Shown piece after piece: positions 45,756-55,810 of a stretch of 64,000 nucleotides of DNA; position 1 is the stretch's first letter, and the number at the start of each line of letters is the position of its first letter. Origin of the DNA: Xanthostigma xanthostigma. Its lineage: Eukaryota; Arthropoda; Insecta; Raphidioptera; Raphidiidae. A program made the translations under genes and the position numbers. The notes below the pieces were generated by a model, which was not told the origin of the DNA, made no database searches, and saw only the letters and a program-made list of their open reading frames with translations. The stretch spans positions 31,993,401-32,057,400 of the forward strand of contig OY754472.1 in assembly GCA_963575645.1 (NCBI GenBank). The letters run 5' to 3'.

Positions 45756-45960
45756 AACTAAAAAGTGGAAAATAAATATAGTTTAAAAAAACTAAAAAAC
45801 ACGCTTTATATCAAACTAAAAAGTGAAAAATAAATATAGTTTAAAAAAACTAAAAAACACGCTTTATATCAAACTAAAAAGTGAAAAATAAATATAGTTT
45901 AAAAAAAACTAAAAAACACGCTTTATATCGAACTAAAAAGTAAAAAATATTTTTTTTAAA
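45756..45960 (+). repeat. 58-bp tandem repeat, about 3.5 units
   Basis: AACTAAAAAGTG recurs at 45756, 45814, 45872 and 45931. Each unit has AAATAAATATAGTTTAAAAA and AACTAAAAAACACGCTTTAT. Confidence 0.85.
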
Positions 45961-46170
45961 ATAAGCTTAAAACAATAATGAATAAAAAATACAAGTATTA
46001 TTGTGAAAAAAACGTGGAACGCTTTGTTCCACATTTTCGTACATCGAGAGCCTCACGCTTTTTTCACAATAATACTTGTATTTTTCATTCATTATTGTTT
46101 TAAGCTTATTTTAAAAAAAGTATTTTTTACTTTTTAGTTCGTTATAAAGCGTGTTTTTTAGTTTTTTCTA
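45930..46170. repeat. Inverted repeat linked to the 58-bp array
   Basis: AAAATAAGCTTAAAACAATA, then ACAAGTATTATTGTGAAAAA on the left, return inverted near 46060-46120. One inverted 58-bp unit (GCGTGTTTTTTAGTTTTTTC) follows at 46140-46170. The whole array plus loop forms a long potential hairpin. Confidence 0.75.
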
Positions 46171-46678
46171 AACTTAATTTTTTATATAGATCTGTACGGT
46201 CAATGGCAACATAGTTGTCTGAAAACGGCACCTAACTCGCTAATCAAAAGGATTTCGTATTGTGGAAGGTATTTTAATAAAATATTTATTATTATTATAA
46301 CTAAAGTTTATTTGTTATCCACAAGTTGTCTTAGTTCTTAATTTGATATGGAAATTTGTAAAATGATATTAATTGGTCGCTACATTTTTATACATTTCAC
46401 CAAATACCTGTAGTCATGTTTCCGGTTCTGGTTTCAAATACCAATGAATATAGATGAATAGGTATGTCTGGTATAAACGGTTGAGGAAAATATTAAATAA
46501 ATGAAAGATGAACCGTGCGTAAAGGCCTTATTATAATAGAAAGAAAAAAATCGTCAATTTCTCGACGTTTAAGAAGGGTTTCTACTTCTTGAAGTAGAAA
46601 AATAGATAATTTCCATTAAATACAAAAATTTTACTGTAATTTCTTTGTAGATATGCGATCTGGAATAATAGTGTCTAA

Positions 46679-47332
46679 TAGTGATGTGTCGCTCCTGAGC
46701 GAGTCTTTCATAATGAACGACTCCCTTGTCGCTCCTGAGCGAGTCTTTCATAATGAACGACTCCCTTGTCGGAGCGGAGCGAGTCGCTCTTTTTTTTGTG
46801 AATGACTCACTCCGAGCGCCATTGCTCTGTGCTGAGCTGTTCTGTATTGTTGCATTCGCACATTTATAGAGCGCACACAGTAGAGGCCGCAGAGGCACTA
46901 GTGAATTTTGCACGTACGGAGTTATCTTTGCTGAATCATTTAATGTTGAGTGACACACTGTAAGTGCAATAGTACTAAGCTTACAGTGGCGTAAACCATT
47001 CACATTGACGTCTTTGACAAAGATATAATATTGCAACAATAAATATTATTGTTAAGCTTTTATTATACTTTATAGTTTATCCGAAATGCGAATAATATAA
47101 GATCAGAATCATATTAAAATGAGCTTAGAGCTGAGTGTGTGTATTGTGCTGTGCAATGCTAAGTGACTCCTGAGCATGCATGATGACAGTTCACACCTCT
47201 GCTGTCTGCACTCTTGTGCAGTGCGTACTGTCTAGTGTCGCTCCTTTGAACGACTCGCTCTGAGCGACTCTTTTTAGTGAGTGGAGCGTACGGAACCAGC
47301 TCCCAATAAAGAGTCATGTGGATACATCACTA
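46679..47332. mobile_element. hAT MITE with perfect 8-bp duplication
   Basis: TAGTGATGTGTCGCTCCTGA at the left and GGATACATCACTA at the right. GTGTCTAA flanks both sides (46671-46678 and 47333-47340). GAGCGAGTC/GACTCGCTC blocks are repeated beneath both ends, and a 40-bp direct duplication lies at 46689-46768. Open frames through it are artefacts. Confidence 0.9.
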
Positions 47333-47340
47333 GTGTCTAA

Positions 47341-48271
47341 CATAATATACTTACAGTGCATTCACCGAAAGTAGTTTCAGTAAATAATTCGTGTATCCTA
47401 CTAAAGTTTTTTGTTCAACTTGAGATTTACTATCGGAAACTACTGAGGTATATTTTTTTCCTGTACACCACCGCTCTCGACTTCCGTGTGTGTGCGCGCG
47501 CATATACTGTACACTCGTTGCTTCTCTGTGTGAGCTGGCAGAACTCACACAGAGACACTGCGCACTGTGTGTGCGACTATAGTATGCTTGACACGTTCAC
47601 CGCTTGTATACGCACTTTGTATTAGTTATACAAGGTGAAATTTAGTCACTAGAAGCTCGTTAGTTGAACGAGCGAAATTTAGTTACAGAGGGAAATTTAG
47701 CTACAGGGCGAAATAACGTTTCACATCTGTCAGGCGTTCCACGACAGCTCCCAATTTTTTTTTCAAATGGCAACATATAGGTATGAAATATCCGTTTTTT
47801 CTCTATAAAATTTTCAGAGGGTTACATAAGAAAATATTCGAGAAAAACGTTACCAGTTTATAAATTAAATGCACGATAATTAATAAGTCAAGTGCGTAGA
47901 TATGGGCGGTAAAGTGAGTTATAACCCCGCCAGGATCATAATAATAAAAAAATTAAACTGAAAATAAAAATAAAATTTTGAAATAATTTTTGAAAAGGAT
48001 TTTGTAAAATTAGTTTGGGAACTAATATTTTGTTTGACACCTTCCTTCGTGAGTATTATTGTGTGATATTAATAAAATTAAAAAAAAATGATTTTTTTCT
48101 TTTGCTTTCCCCCCCCCCCCACAGTAAAAAATATTTACGCCCTTGTGTGGAGTGCTGTGAAAAATAAATATTACTGTGTATTTAAATAAATTGATAACGT
48201 TTTTCTCGAATATTTTCTTATGTAAGTAATATGTTATGAAAATTTTATAGGAATTTATAAAGAGAGAGAAA

Positions 48272-48275
<4 letters not shown>
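47341..48275. other. Unassigned DNA with family F fragment
   Basis: 47640-47760 has GCGAAATTTAGTTACAGAGG and TTTCACATCTGTCAGGCGTT, paralleling 50366-50480. A 12-bp hairpin (CTCTGTGTGAG with its inverse) lies at about 47525-47557, and a C-homopolymer at 48110-48120. Confidence 0.4.

Positions 48276-48279
<4 letters not shown>

Positions 48280-48322
<43 letters not shown>
48280..48322. repeat. (AT)n microsatellite
   Basis: An uninterrupted AT dinucleotide tract of about 40 bases. Confidence 0.95.
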
Positions 48323-48324
<2 letters not shown>

Positions 48325-48837
48325 CCGTTTGAAAAAAAAAATGCAATCGTTTCCTCGCTTTTTGTTAATTTATGTGTAGAGAAAAAACTTGAAACAAACA
48401 GCCAATGTCGAATTATTTGGTAAATTTTATAATTTTCGTGTATTGAAGACTTAACAGCTACGGAAGAATATCTTTTCACAGTTGGCAGCAGTTCGATAAC
48501 ACGCCCACTTTCGACCCGTCCCCCTTCCTCTACCGCATCGCTCCACGAACCGTTCGAATGCTAATTTAATGAGACTATAAAAGTGCTTACATTTTTAATA
48601 AAAACTCTGCGCTGAGGTATTTTATTCCATGATATTAGTGTATAATAACCGAGAATTATATTTTATATATTTTAGAAACACAGAATATGCTTATTAAAGC
48701 TTTTTACAGTAACCTTTATTATAAGCGGATGATGAATCAAATTTACTGTTTATATATGTTTATATAACATTACAACACAATGGTACTAGTTTAGGTTAAA
48801 AATCACTTTTCAAAAATTTTACAATATCTTTTCGTTT

Positions 48838-49040
48838 TGAGGTCCCCCGAATCCATAACACATATTTTTGGAAAAACTCTGTGCGTCTGTTAGTCCGTTT
48901 GTGAACACAATACAGGTCAAACGATGAGCGGATTGAAACCAAATTTTTGGAGGATGTTTGGTATGCAAATATGAGGAGCTCTATTGTTTTTGGGGAAAAT
49001 CGGCGCGTGTGCAGAAGAGATATATGCTATAACGGTAATT
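48838..49040 (+). repeat. Family B fragment
   Basis: GTCCGTTTGTGAACACAATA, GCGGATTGAAACCAAATTTT, then a diverged GGCGCGTGTGCAG in place of the palindrome. Confidence 0.65.
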
Positions 49041-49966
49041 TTTTTATATAATGAAAAAGATTTCATTTTTTTTTTTAGTTTTCGTCCTTGTTTTGTGTAA
49101 TGGCAATGTGAAAATAATAAAATAAAAAAGTTGTTATAAAAATGGAACAGACTTCAAAAACTATTGGTCAAACCGTCAAATACAAGCTATAATTGCACAA
49201 TTAGTGTTCCGTGCCAATCCATTCATGAATGCCGAAACGTCGCCCACATGTTTTTAATTTAATAAATAATGCTTTTGAATCAAGAAGGGACATTTATTTC
49301 ATAATAATAATAATGTAGCTTTATTCTGGAATACTGTACATACAGTGTAGAATGCGTCATATTAAAGTTACAATGGATATTTATAAAAATCTATCTTAAA
49401 ATAGTCATTTAAATTGTACAAAGTTTCTTCATTTAAAATGTTTTTAACATGTTTTTTTTAGTTTAAGTGGATCTAAATTGAATAGTTTATATGGTAATTT
49501 GTTGCAGATTTTTGTGATTATATTGTAAGTACCATTTTGTACAACTGAAAGATTAGAATTAATACCTACAAAATTATTTTTATTCCTAGTATTATGATTG
49601 TGTATTGTATTTCTCTGATTAAAGATACTTTGATTATTCTTGGATTGTATACCTACTATTTTAATGGGTTAAATTACGACGAAATGTGATATCTATCCAT
49701 ATTCTACTATTTGTGTCTGAATCACTGTTATTATATAACCACAGTGATTGCAAAATTTTGTAAGCACTGTTTGACGTGCTATTTAGATAATCACTTTGCT
49801 CAGCAGAATAAAAAACAAACAAAAGTGATTACCCAGAACTGACAATGATTTACTATGCTATTAATATAGCACAATCATTTTACTTTACCACACTAGTTCG
49901 TAATGAGTCACATGTAAAGCTGCTATTTTATAGGGAGCTAGTGCAAGAAAATAATAAAAATATAGG
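49041..49966. other. AT-rich DNA, nothing recognised
   Basis: No supported exon or repeat boundary. Confidence 0.5.
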
Positions 49967-50365
49967 GTAGATGTACCGTTTGTGGCCACTTTAAGCAATT
50001 TCGTGTCTTTGATGATGAATTAAATCAATTTAAATAAAATATTTAATAAGAAGGAGTCAATTAATCAAATCTTTGATGTATTAGTATTCGACTTATTATA
50101 AGCAAAAACCTTTTAAACTTCATTTATTATTAAAAAAAATAAAATTGTTTTATAATACCTGTTTCACCAGTTGTGGCCACAGTGCACTATTTTTAGCCAT
50201 TGGTTGTACCACTTTTGGTCATATTAAGTAACTGTTTTTTTCTGGAGGGAGTATTATAGATATTTACTTAATTAATAATTGATATATTCGTTTATTTTTA
50301 ATACACTTGAACAAAATATAATAACTATTTAAAATATATGTTATATTATATTAAACTTTTACTTT

Positions 50366-50480
50366 TTTAGTTGACGGAGCAAAATTTAGTTACAGGGCGA
50401 AATTTAGTTACTAGAATATTGCTAAAATGTATGTTTCACATTAATTGTCACGCGTTTCACGACGACTACTATTTTTTTTT
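50366..50480. repeat. Family F motif
   Basis: CAAAATTTAGTTACAGGGCG and GTTTCACATTAATTGTCACG correspond to 47640-47760. Only two copies are present, so this is a minor repeat of unknown class. Confidence 0.5.
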
Positions 50481-50635
50481 TGTTTACTAATTGTGGAGTT
50501 TGTTGACTTAGGAATTTTTTCAATAGTCTTCTTTTTTACTCTCGATGACATTTTGACGTTAACCTATAAATAATAAAGTAATGAAAAAAATTAGTTTATA
50601 TGTACTAACTAGTGTACTCCAATTAATTTTAAAAT

Positions 50636-50639
50636 GCTT
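50636..50639. repeat. Gypsy target-site duplication, left
   Basis: GCTT, repeated at 56567-56570. Confidence 0.85.
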
Positions 50640-51395
50640 TGTAACACACCTCTTAACGCGCATCAGCCGATGGTAAAAATGCAGTGGAAGCGTAAACTAA
50701 GTTTTAAAAATTATAGCAGGACGCGAAAAAAAAGGTATGTACAAATTAAAGGTTAATCAAGCCAAAGACAAAATGCAGGTAAATCAATAAAAAGAAATAA
50801 AAATAAGATTAAACTCAAAAGGAATTTATTATGACTGAAGGTCACGAGCAAAAAAAAAGGTTAAGTTTTACAGTACCCAAAATACAATAGAACAAGAATT
50901 TACTATTTTAAAACATGCATGTAAAGAAAAAACAATTTTTACAACAAAAATATTAACAATGATAAAAAATGTATTAACAAAATTAAAATAATATAATAAA
51001 ACACATTACCCGAAAATAAAAAATGAATAAAAGAACAAAGAAACAGATTAAAAAAAAATTATATTTTCAACAAAGATTTTGGTGGAAGGAGATTCCACCG
51101 ATCTTGTTGCTTGCTAATCCGGACGCCAACTGTCTCTTAAAAAAAAAGGCTCTCTTTATTAAAATAATTTTTGCAGGTAGGGTGGACGTAACAGATTAAA
51201 AACGAAGGTGAAAAACGAAATAAAATAATTATGTAAGTTAAAAATGTTAGAATTAAAACTGATTTAAAAAAAGGGGTGTATAAATAGTTGCCTACTTAAA
51301 GGCGAATAAAAAAAAAATTAAAAATTATGGATAAAAATTAAAAATAAACTAATGAATACAGAATGACAGAAAATTAAAAAAGGCATTATGTTACA
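50640..51395 (-). repeat. Gypsy 3' LTR
   Basis: 756 bp, TGTAAC...GTTACA on the plus strand. It carries AATAAA on the sense strand (50825-50830) and the TATA-like block at 51279-51286, both shared with the 5' LTR. Confidence 0.93.
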
Positions 51396-51487
51396 TCCAC
51401 CCACACTACACAAAAAAAATCATATTTTTTTTTTTCATTCTATTAAGAAAGTTTTAGCGTAAATTAAGCAAACGGCAACGTAAGCCA

Positions 51488-54400
51488 TCAGTTTGGTGGT
51501 TCGCCATCCCGAGCATGGTATGGCCGCAGCTGTTCAATGTGGGTCCTGTATGTCCGCCGGGTGCGCTCATCGCGAAGAAGAACCGATACGGGAGAAGTAA
51601 ATCGGATTATTTTTCTCGGTCCGGCCCATCGGTTGACAAGTTTCTTGCTGGGATCACCAGGCTTCGAAGGAGCTAAGATGCGCTGAAGTACTAGCTGTCC
51701 GACTTGAAAGTTGTGACCTGGAGGACGACGCTGGTCATAGTACTTCTTGCGACGCGCCAAACTTGTACTTAAAGCCTGGGAAACTTCTTCAGCCGTAGGA
51801 ACCCTGTTACCGGAGACAAGAGTGGAGATATCCCACAGGTTGTCTAAAGGACGATTTAGATCACGGCCAAGAAAAATTAACGCCGGAGATGACTGCGTTG
51901 CTTCGCTGACGGCATTGTTGTACGAGAAACGAATCCACTGGATGAGGTTATCCCATTTTTTATGGCGTTCTGCGCACTGTTTCAGCAGGATAGATAAGCT
52001 GGCGACAATGTTGCGGTTGACTCTCTCTGACGCATTAGCCGCAGGATGGTATGGCGACGTAAAAATCTGGCGAATGCCAAATTTCAGACAGTGACTTCTG
52101 AATGCGTTACTTGTAAAACTCCTCGCATTGTCGCTGACTATTTTCTTCGGCGGACCGTATCGACACCAGAGATCTTCCAGAACCTTGATGGTGGCTTCCG
52201 AAGTTCCTCTAGTGAGTGGAAAAATCTCTACCCACTTGCTGTAGGCGTCTACAAGTACCAAAATAAAACGATTACGATTGGACATGGTGAGTGGACCCAC
52301 GTGGTCAATATAAACCTTGTCCCAGATGGCGAGAGGTACATCAGCCTGCATTGGTGCGCCGCGAGGTAGGTTTGACGCCTTGCATTTTTGACAAAGTTCA
52401 CAGGAACGAACGTACTCCTTGACATCTTGATATAGACCAGGCCACCAGAATCGTCTTGCTACGTCTCTATAAGTTTTCGTTATGCCGGGATGTGCGCTAA
52501 AATTAATATCGTGAAAATAAAAGAGAATCATTTTTCTTATTGTTGGCGGTACCATGATACGACACAGCCTATGTCTACCGACACGTCGAATCAAAACTCC
52601 GTCCTTCACATCAAAGTTTTCTACATTCTCTCCAGCTTGAAGGCGCTGGCGAATGCCTTGACAGAATGGATCGGACGCTTGATGATCTTTTATCGATATA
52701 AAGGACTGTGGTACGTTGGTTAACACGTTGAGTGAGTTGTTAGGTTGATTAAATTTTACGTTGTCATAATCGGGAATATTTTCGGAGTCATCTTCAGTCT
52801 CAGCAAACAGACGAGACAAGCCATCAGCTACGTTATTGACGCTTCCCGGTATGTGTGCAATTTCAAAATCAAATCTTGAGACTTCAAGAAGCCAACGACC
52901 AACGACGTTAAGCTGGCTTTTATGACTGGCCAACCAAGATAAGGCGCCGTTGTCGGTTTGAAGTAAGAACTTGCGGCCCAATAAATAATCTTGAAATTTC
53001 CTCAAGCCGAACACCATTGCAAGACACTCTCGTTGATATGTGGTGTAGCGAGTTTCAGACGGTAAAAGTTTGCGACTTGCATACTGAATTGCATGCAGAC
53101 CGTCAGGATGTTCTTGTAGGAGAACGGCGCCGATTGCGATGTTGCTAGCGTCAGTTCGCAGAATGAATTTTGTCTCAAAGTCTGGATACTTGAGAACTGG
53201 AGCGGTGGTTAATTTGTCTTTTAACTTATTGAAAGCTTCGTGCTGATCTTGATCGAATTTGAAATTAACGCCTTTTTTCTTTAAATGATTCAATGGAGCA
53301 GCGATGGCGGCGTAATCAGGTATGAATTTTGCAAAGAAGCCGGTCATACCCAAGAAAGATCTAAGCTGTTTTAAATTACGTGGTGGATCGATTTGCTGAA
53401 TAGCTTGAATCTTTTCAGGATCCACATGTATGCCGTGTTGACTAATAATGTGGCCCAAGAAACGAAGTCGAGCCATGGCAAATTGCGATTTCTTTGGATT
53501 GACCGTCAATCCTGCTCTTCTTAGCCTGCGCAATACGATTGAGAGATGTTTAACGTGTTCTTCAAAATTGGCGCTATGAATTAGAATGTCGTCAAAGTAC
53601 GGTACGACATACTTGTAACGCAAGTCACCAAACATGTTGACGATGACTCTGTTCAACGCACTTGGAGAAATAGCCAACCCAAACGGACAGTGCGTAAATC
53701 TGAATTGGCCGTGCGGAGTGACAAAGGCTGTTACGTCACGTGACTTCTCTGTTAGTGGTATTTGATAGAATGCGCTGGTTAAATCTAAAGACGTGAATAT
53801 TGTTGATCCACTTAGCGTCATGAACATGTCTTCCATGCGAGGTGTTGGAAAGGCGTCAAAAATAACCTTTTTATTTAGAAGCCTGTAGTCTACACATAGC
53901 CGGTGAGAACCATCTTTCTTGCTTATAAGAAAAGCTGGAGACGCATACGGTGAGTTACATCGTTCAACAACACCACTGACGGTAAGTTTTTCTATATGTT
54001 CTTGCATAGTGATGGCCTTTTCAGGAGTTAGCGGATACGGGGCTCTTCGAACAGGTATGTTGTCTTTAAGTCGTATACTCATAGTAAACTCATCAGTGTG
54101 GCCAATCTCTTCTGTAAGAACATCATTAAATTGTTCTTTTATTTCTTTCAGGAGTTGCTGTTGATCCGGTGTCAGCTGAAGAGGACATTCAACTAAAAGC
54201 GTCAGGCGATGAGCATCTTGAACAGGAGGAAAATAAAAAGGAACTTTAACTTGAGGAGCGGAGAAGCATAAAGAAGATTCGTTGAAATCAATGATTGCGT
54301 TCATATGATGTAAGGAGGAATTTCCAATAATCATAGGAACAGATAGGTTAGGAACTACAAGAAATTGAATTTTCCAAGTTAGCGAAGAAATCTTGATTAT

Positions 54401-54673
54401 AACAGTGACTGCTTTTCTTATAGGAACCGTGTGACCATTTGCCAAAGTTGCCAATGAAAATATTTTTGAAATTTGAATTTTCTTTGCTTTCTGAATTTGT
54501 CGAAATACAGAACCATCGATATAATTTGCAGTGGCGCCGGTGTCCAGAAGACATTCAAATTTTAAATCATCTATGGAGACTGATATGAACGGTAACGACT
54601 TATTAGGTATATTCTTGGTATGATTTTGCTTGGTTATCAGAAAATACGGACGATCTTCAGGAGGAAACACCAA
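51488..54673 (-). CDS. Gypsy Pol polyprotein (PR-RT-RNaseH-IN)
   Basis: 1061 residues counted from a TTG at 54673. The frame is open upstream into gag, so the true N-terminus arises by frameshift, not by initiation. Retropepsin: LLDTGATANYIDG with DTGA at 44-47. Reverse transcriptase about 210-400: KKDGSHRLCVDYRLLN, LDLTSAFYQIPL, and YFDD at 359-362 (Phe in place of the more usual Val). RNase H about 500-620: catalytic D508, E549, D574. Integrase: HHCC zinc finger H721, H728, C758, C761, then DDE core D790, D848, E883. A GPY/F-like module (NRWAGPRKI) lies near the C-terminus; no chromodomain is seen. No stop or missing catalytic residue was found. Confidence 0.95.
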   Translation of the reverse strand: MVFPPEDRPYFLITKQNHTKNIPNKSLPFISVSIDDLKFECLLDTGATANYIDGSVFRQIQKAKKIQISKIFSLATLANGHTVPIRKAVTVIIKISSLTWKIQFLVVPNLSVPMIIGNSSLHHMNAIIDFNESSLCFSAPQVKVPFYFPPVQDAHRLTLLVECPLQLTPDQQQLLKEIKEQFNDVLTEEIGHTDEFTMSIRLKDNIPVRRAPYPLTPEKAITMQEHIEKLTVSGVVERCNSPYASPAFLISKKDGSHRLCVDYRLLNKKVIFDAFPTPRMEDMFMTLSGSTIFTSLDLTSAFYQIPLTEKSRDVTAFVTPHGQFRFTHCPFGLAISPSALNRVIVNMFGDLRYKYVVPYFDDILIHSANFEEHVKHLSIVLRRLRRAGLTVNPKKSQFAMARLRFLGHIISQHGIHVDPEKIQAIQQIDPPRNLKQLRSFLGMTGFFAKFIPDYAAIAAPLNHLKKKGVNFKFDQDQHEAFNKLKDKLTTAPVLKYPDFETKFILRTDASNIAIGAVLLQEHPDGLHAIQYASRKLLPSETRYTTYQRECLAMVFGLRKFQDYLLGRKFLLQTDNGALSWLASHKSQLNVVGRWLLEVSRFDFEIAHIPGSVNNVADGLSRLFAETEDDSENIPDYDNVKFNQPNNSLNVLTNVPQSFISIKDHQASDPFCQGIRQRLQAGENVENFDVKDGVLIRRVGRHRLCRIMVPPTIRKMILFYFHDINFSAHPGITKTYRDVARRFWWPGLYQDVKEYVRSCELCQKCKASNLPRGAPMQADVPLAIWDKVYIDHVGPLTMSNRNRFILVLVDAYSKWVEIFPLTRGTSEATIKVLEDLWCRYGPPKKIVSDNARSFTSNAFRSHCLKFGIRQIFTSPYHPAANASERVNRNIVASLSILLKQCAERHKKWDNLIQWIRFSYNNAVSEATQSSPALIFLGRDLNRPLDNLWDISTLVSGNRVPTAEEVSQALSTSLARRKKYYDQRRPPGHNFQVGQLVLQRILAPSKPGDPSKKLVNRWAGPRKIIRFTSPVSVLLRDERTRRTYRTHIEQLRPYHARDGEPPN

Positions 54674-54684
54674 TTTGTTCCTCC

Positions 54685-55659
54685 CTAAGCTTTCCAGTTT
54701 TTTGAATTCTTAAGGTTTGTATTTTCAGATGTACGGTTCGACTCAGGTTTAGGTATTGCAGTCTGTGCAGATGTTTCTTCGCTCAGCTTAGCCTCTTGTA
54801 AACGACTTTCAAAATCTTCAAGTCGACGTGCTATTTTTATGAGATCTTCAATGGAATCTGGCATGGGCGAATCTTTTAAATTTAATAATGTATTATAATT
54901 AACGTTTGACCATATTTGTAGTAATAAATCTTCTTTAGCCATATTCACAGCGAGAGCTTTCGTTTTTGACATAATATCTTTAATGAAGTTTTTGAACGAT
55001 TCATCTTGTTTTTGTGATCTGCGAACAAGTTGATTTATCAATTGATTCTTCATGACAGGCGAGATAAATTCATTTAAAAGTGACGTCTTCAGTGCGTTCC
55101 AGGACTCGAAACGAAGGACTGCAGCTGCCCACCAAGTTCTTAAATCACCTTGTACTTTATTTAGTAAAGATCTTAACAGTGTAGAATCTCTTGCTAGTTG
55201 AAGATCAACGACGGATTGTATCTCTTCAATAAAATAAATCAATTGCCGGGGATCGTCACCGGAACAGTATGGGATATTTGAAGTCATTTCTTTGGAATCA
55301 ATCTTGAATTCGCAGATTGATGGAAAAATCTTAGTCGATAATTCGGCAGTAGTTTGATTTAGTTGTTCAACTCTATCCATCAATGTCGCAGTCATTTGCA
55401 TATGGGTAGCTGTCGCTCTAATCAACGGAGACGGTTGATCTTGACCCAATATTGGAGATGTAGGTTCCAGTGTAGTATTGACTTGATCAGTTGGAGCAGT
55501 ATTCGTACGGGTAGAAGCATCAATAGTTGTCGGTATTGCGGTATTGGAAGCTTCAGAAAGTGCATCCTCAAAAGTTGGAGAACCAACCTGGAGTTCCGTG
55601 CGTTTTCCCGTTTTACTTCTCGTGCGAGCATTGAACTTAGCGTTTGATGACTCAGCCAT
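54685..55659 (-). CDS. Gypsy Gag protein
   Basis: 324 residues from ATG at 55659, 151 bases inside the 5' LTR. Basic and Thr/Ser-rich N-terminus (ARTRSKTGKR). Capsid-like retrotransposon gag region about 135-285 (DDPRQLIYFIEEIQSVVDLQ, LRTWWAAAVLRFESWNALKT, DESFKNFIKDI). It has only two cysteines (about 115 and 132) and no CCHC zinc knuckle, so RNA binding must rest on basic residues. It ends at TAG 54685-54687, overlapping the open pol frame. Confidence 0.9.
   Translation of the reverse strand: MAESSNAKFNARTRSKTGKRTELQVGSPTFEDALSEASNTAIPTTIDASTRTNTAPTDQVNTTLEPTSPILGQDQPSPLIRATATHMQMTATLMDRVEQLNQTTAELSTKIFPSICEFKIDSKEMTSNIPYCSGDDPRQLIYFIEEIQSVVDLQLARDSTLLRSLLNKVQGDLRTWWAAAVLRFESWNALKTSLLNEFISPVMKNQLINQLVRRSQKQDESFKNFIKDIMSKTKALAVNMAKEDLLLQIWSNVNYNTLLNLKDSPMPDSIEDLIKIARRLEDFESRLQEAKLSEETSAQTAIPKPESNRTSENTNLKNSKNWKA
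54697..54703 (-). promoter_or_regulatory. Predicted -1 ribosomal frameshift site A AAA AAC
   Basis: In the gag frame, codons TCA AAA AAC give the heptamer A AAA AAC ten bases before the gag stop codon. Slipping back by one enters the pol frame (CTG GAA AGC TTA GGG AGG AAC...), which is open without a break into the retropepsin domain. The frame offset between gag and pol is exactly -1. No downstream pseudoknot was modelled. Confidence 0.7.
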
Positions 55660-55795
55660 TTTTCAAATATATATAATAAATCAGATAAAAAAAAATACGT
55701 AAATTTTTCTTATTAAATACACACAAGGTAATTAAAAGTATTAAGGGTAACTGTAAAAAAAAATAGTTATACAACGGGTTACTTGATTAACTAAA

Positions 55796-55806
55796 CTCTG
55801 CTACCA
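55796..55806 (-). promoter_or_regulatory. Primer-binding site matching initiator tRNA-Met
   Basis: On the minus strand TGGTAGCAGAG begins four bases after the LTR terminus. It is complementary to the 3' end (CTCTGCTACCA) of animal initiator tRNA-Met. The match stops after 11 nt. The four-base gap to the LTR would be removed by the integrase or copied into the terminal DNA. Confidence 0.75.
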
Positions 55807-55810
55807 TTTA

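Noticed and set aside
46569..47039. 156-codon minus-strand open frame
   Set aside because: Lies mostly inside the hAT element at 46679-47332 and reflects its repeated subterminal blocks.
51396..51487. An env gene downstream of pol
   Set aside because: Only about 90 bases separate the pol stop from the 3' LTR, so no envelope frame exists.
51747..52369. Plus-strand frames of 107-115 codons
   Set aside because: Shadows opposite the Gypsy pol gene.
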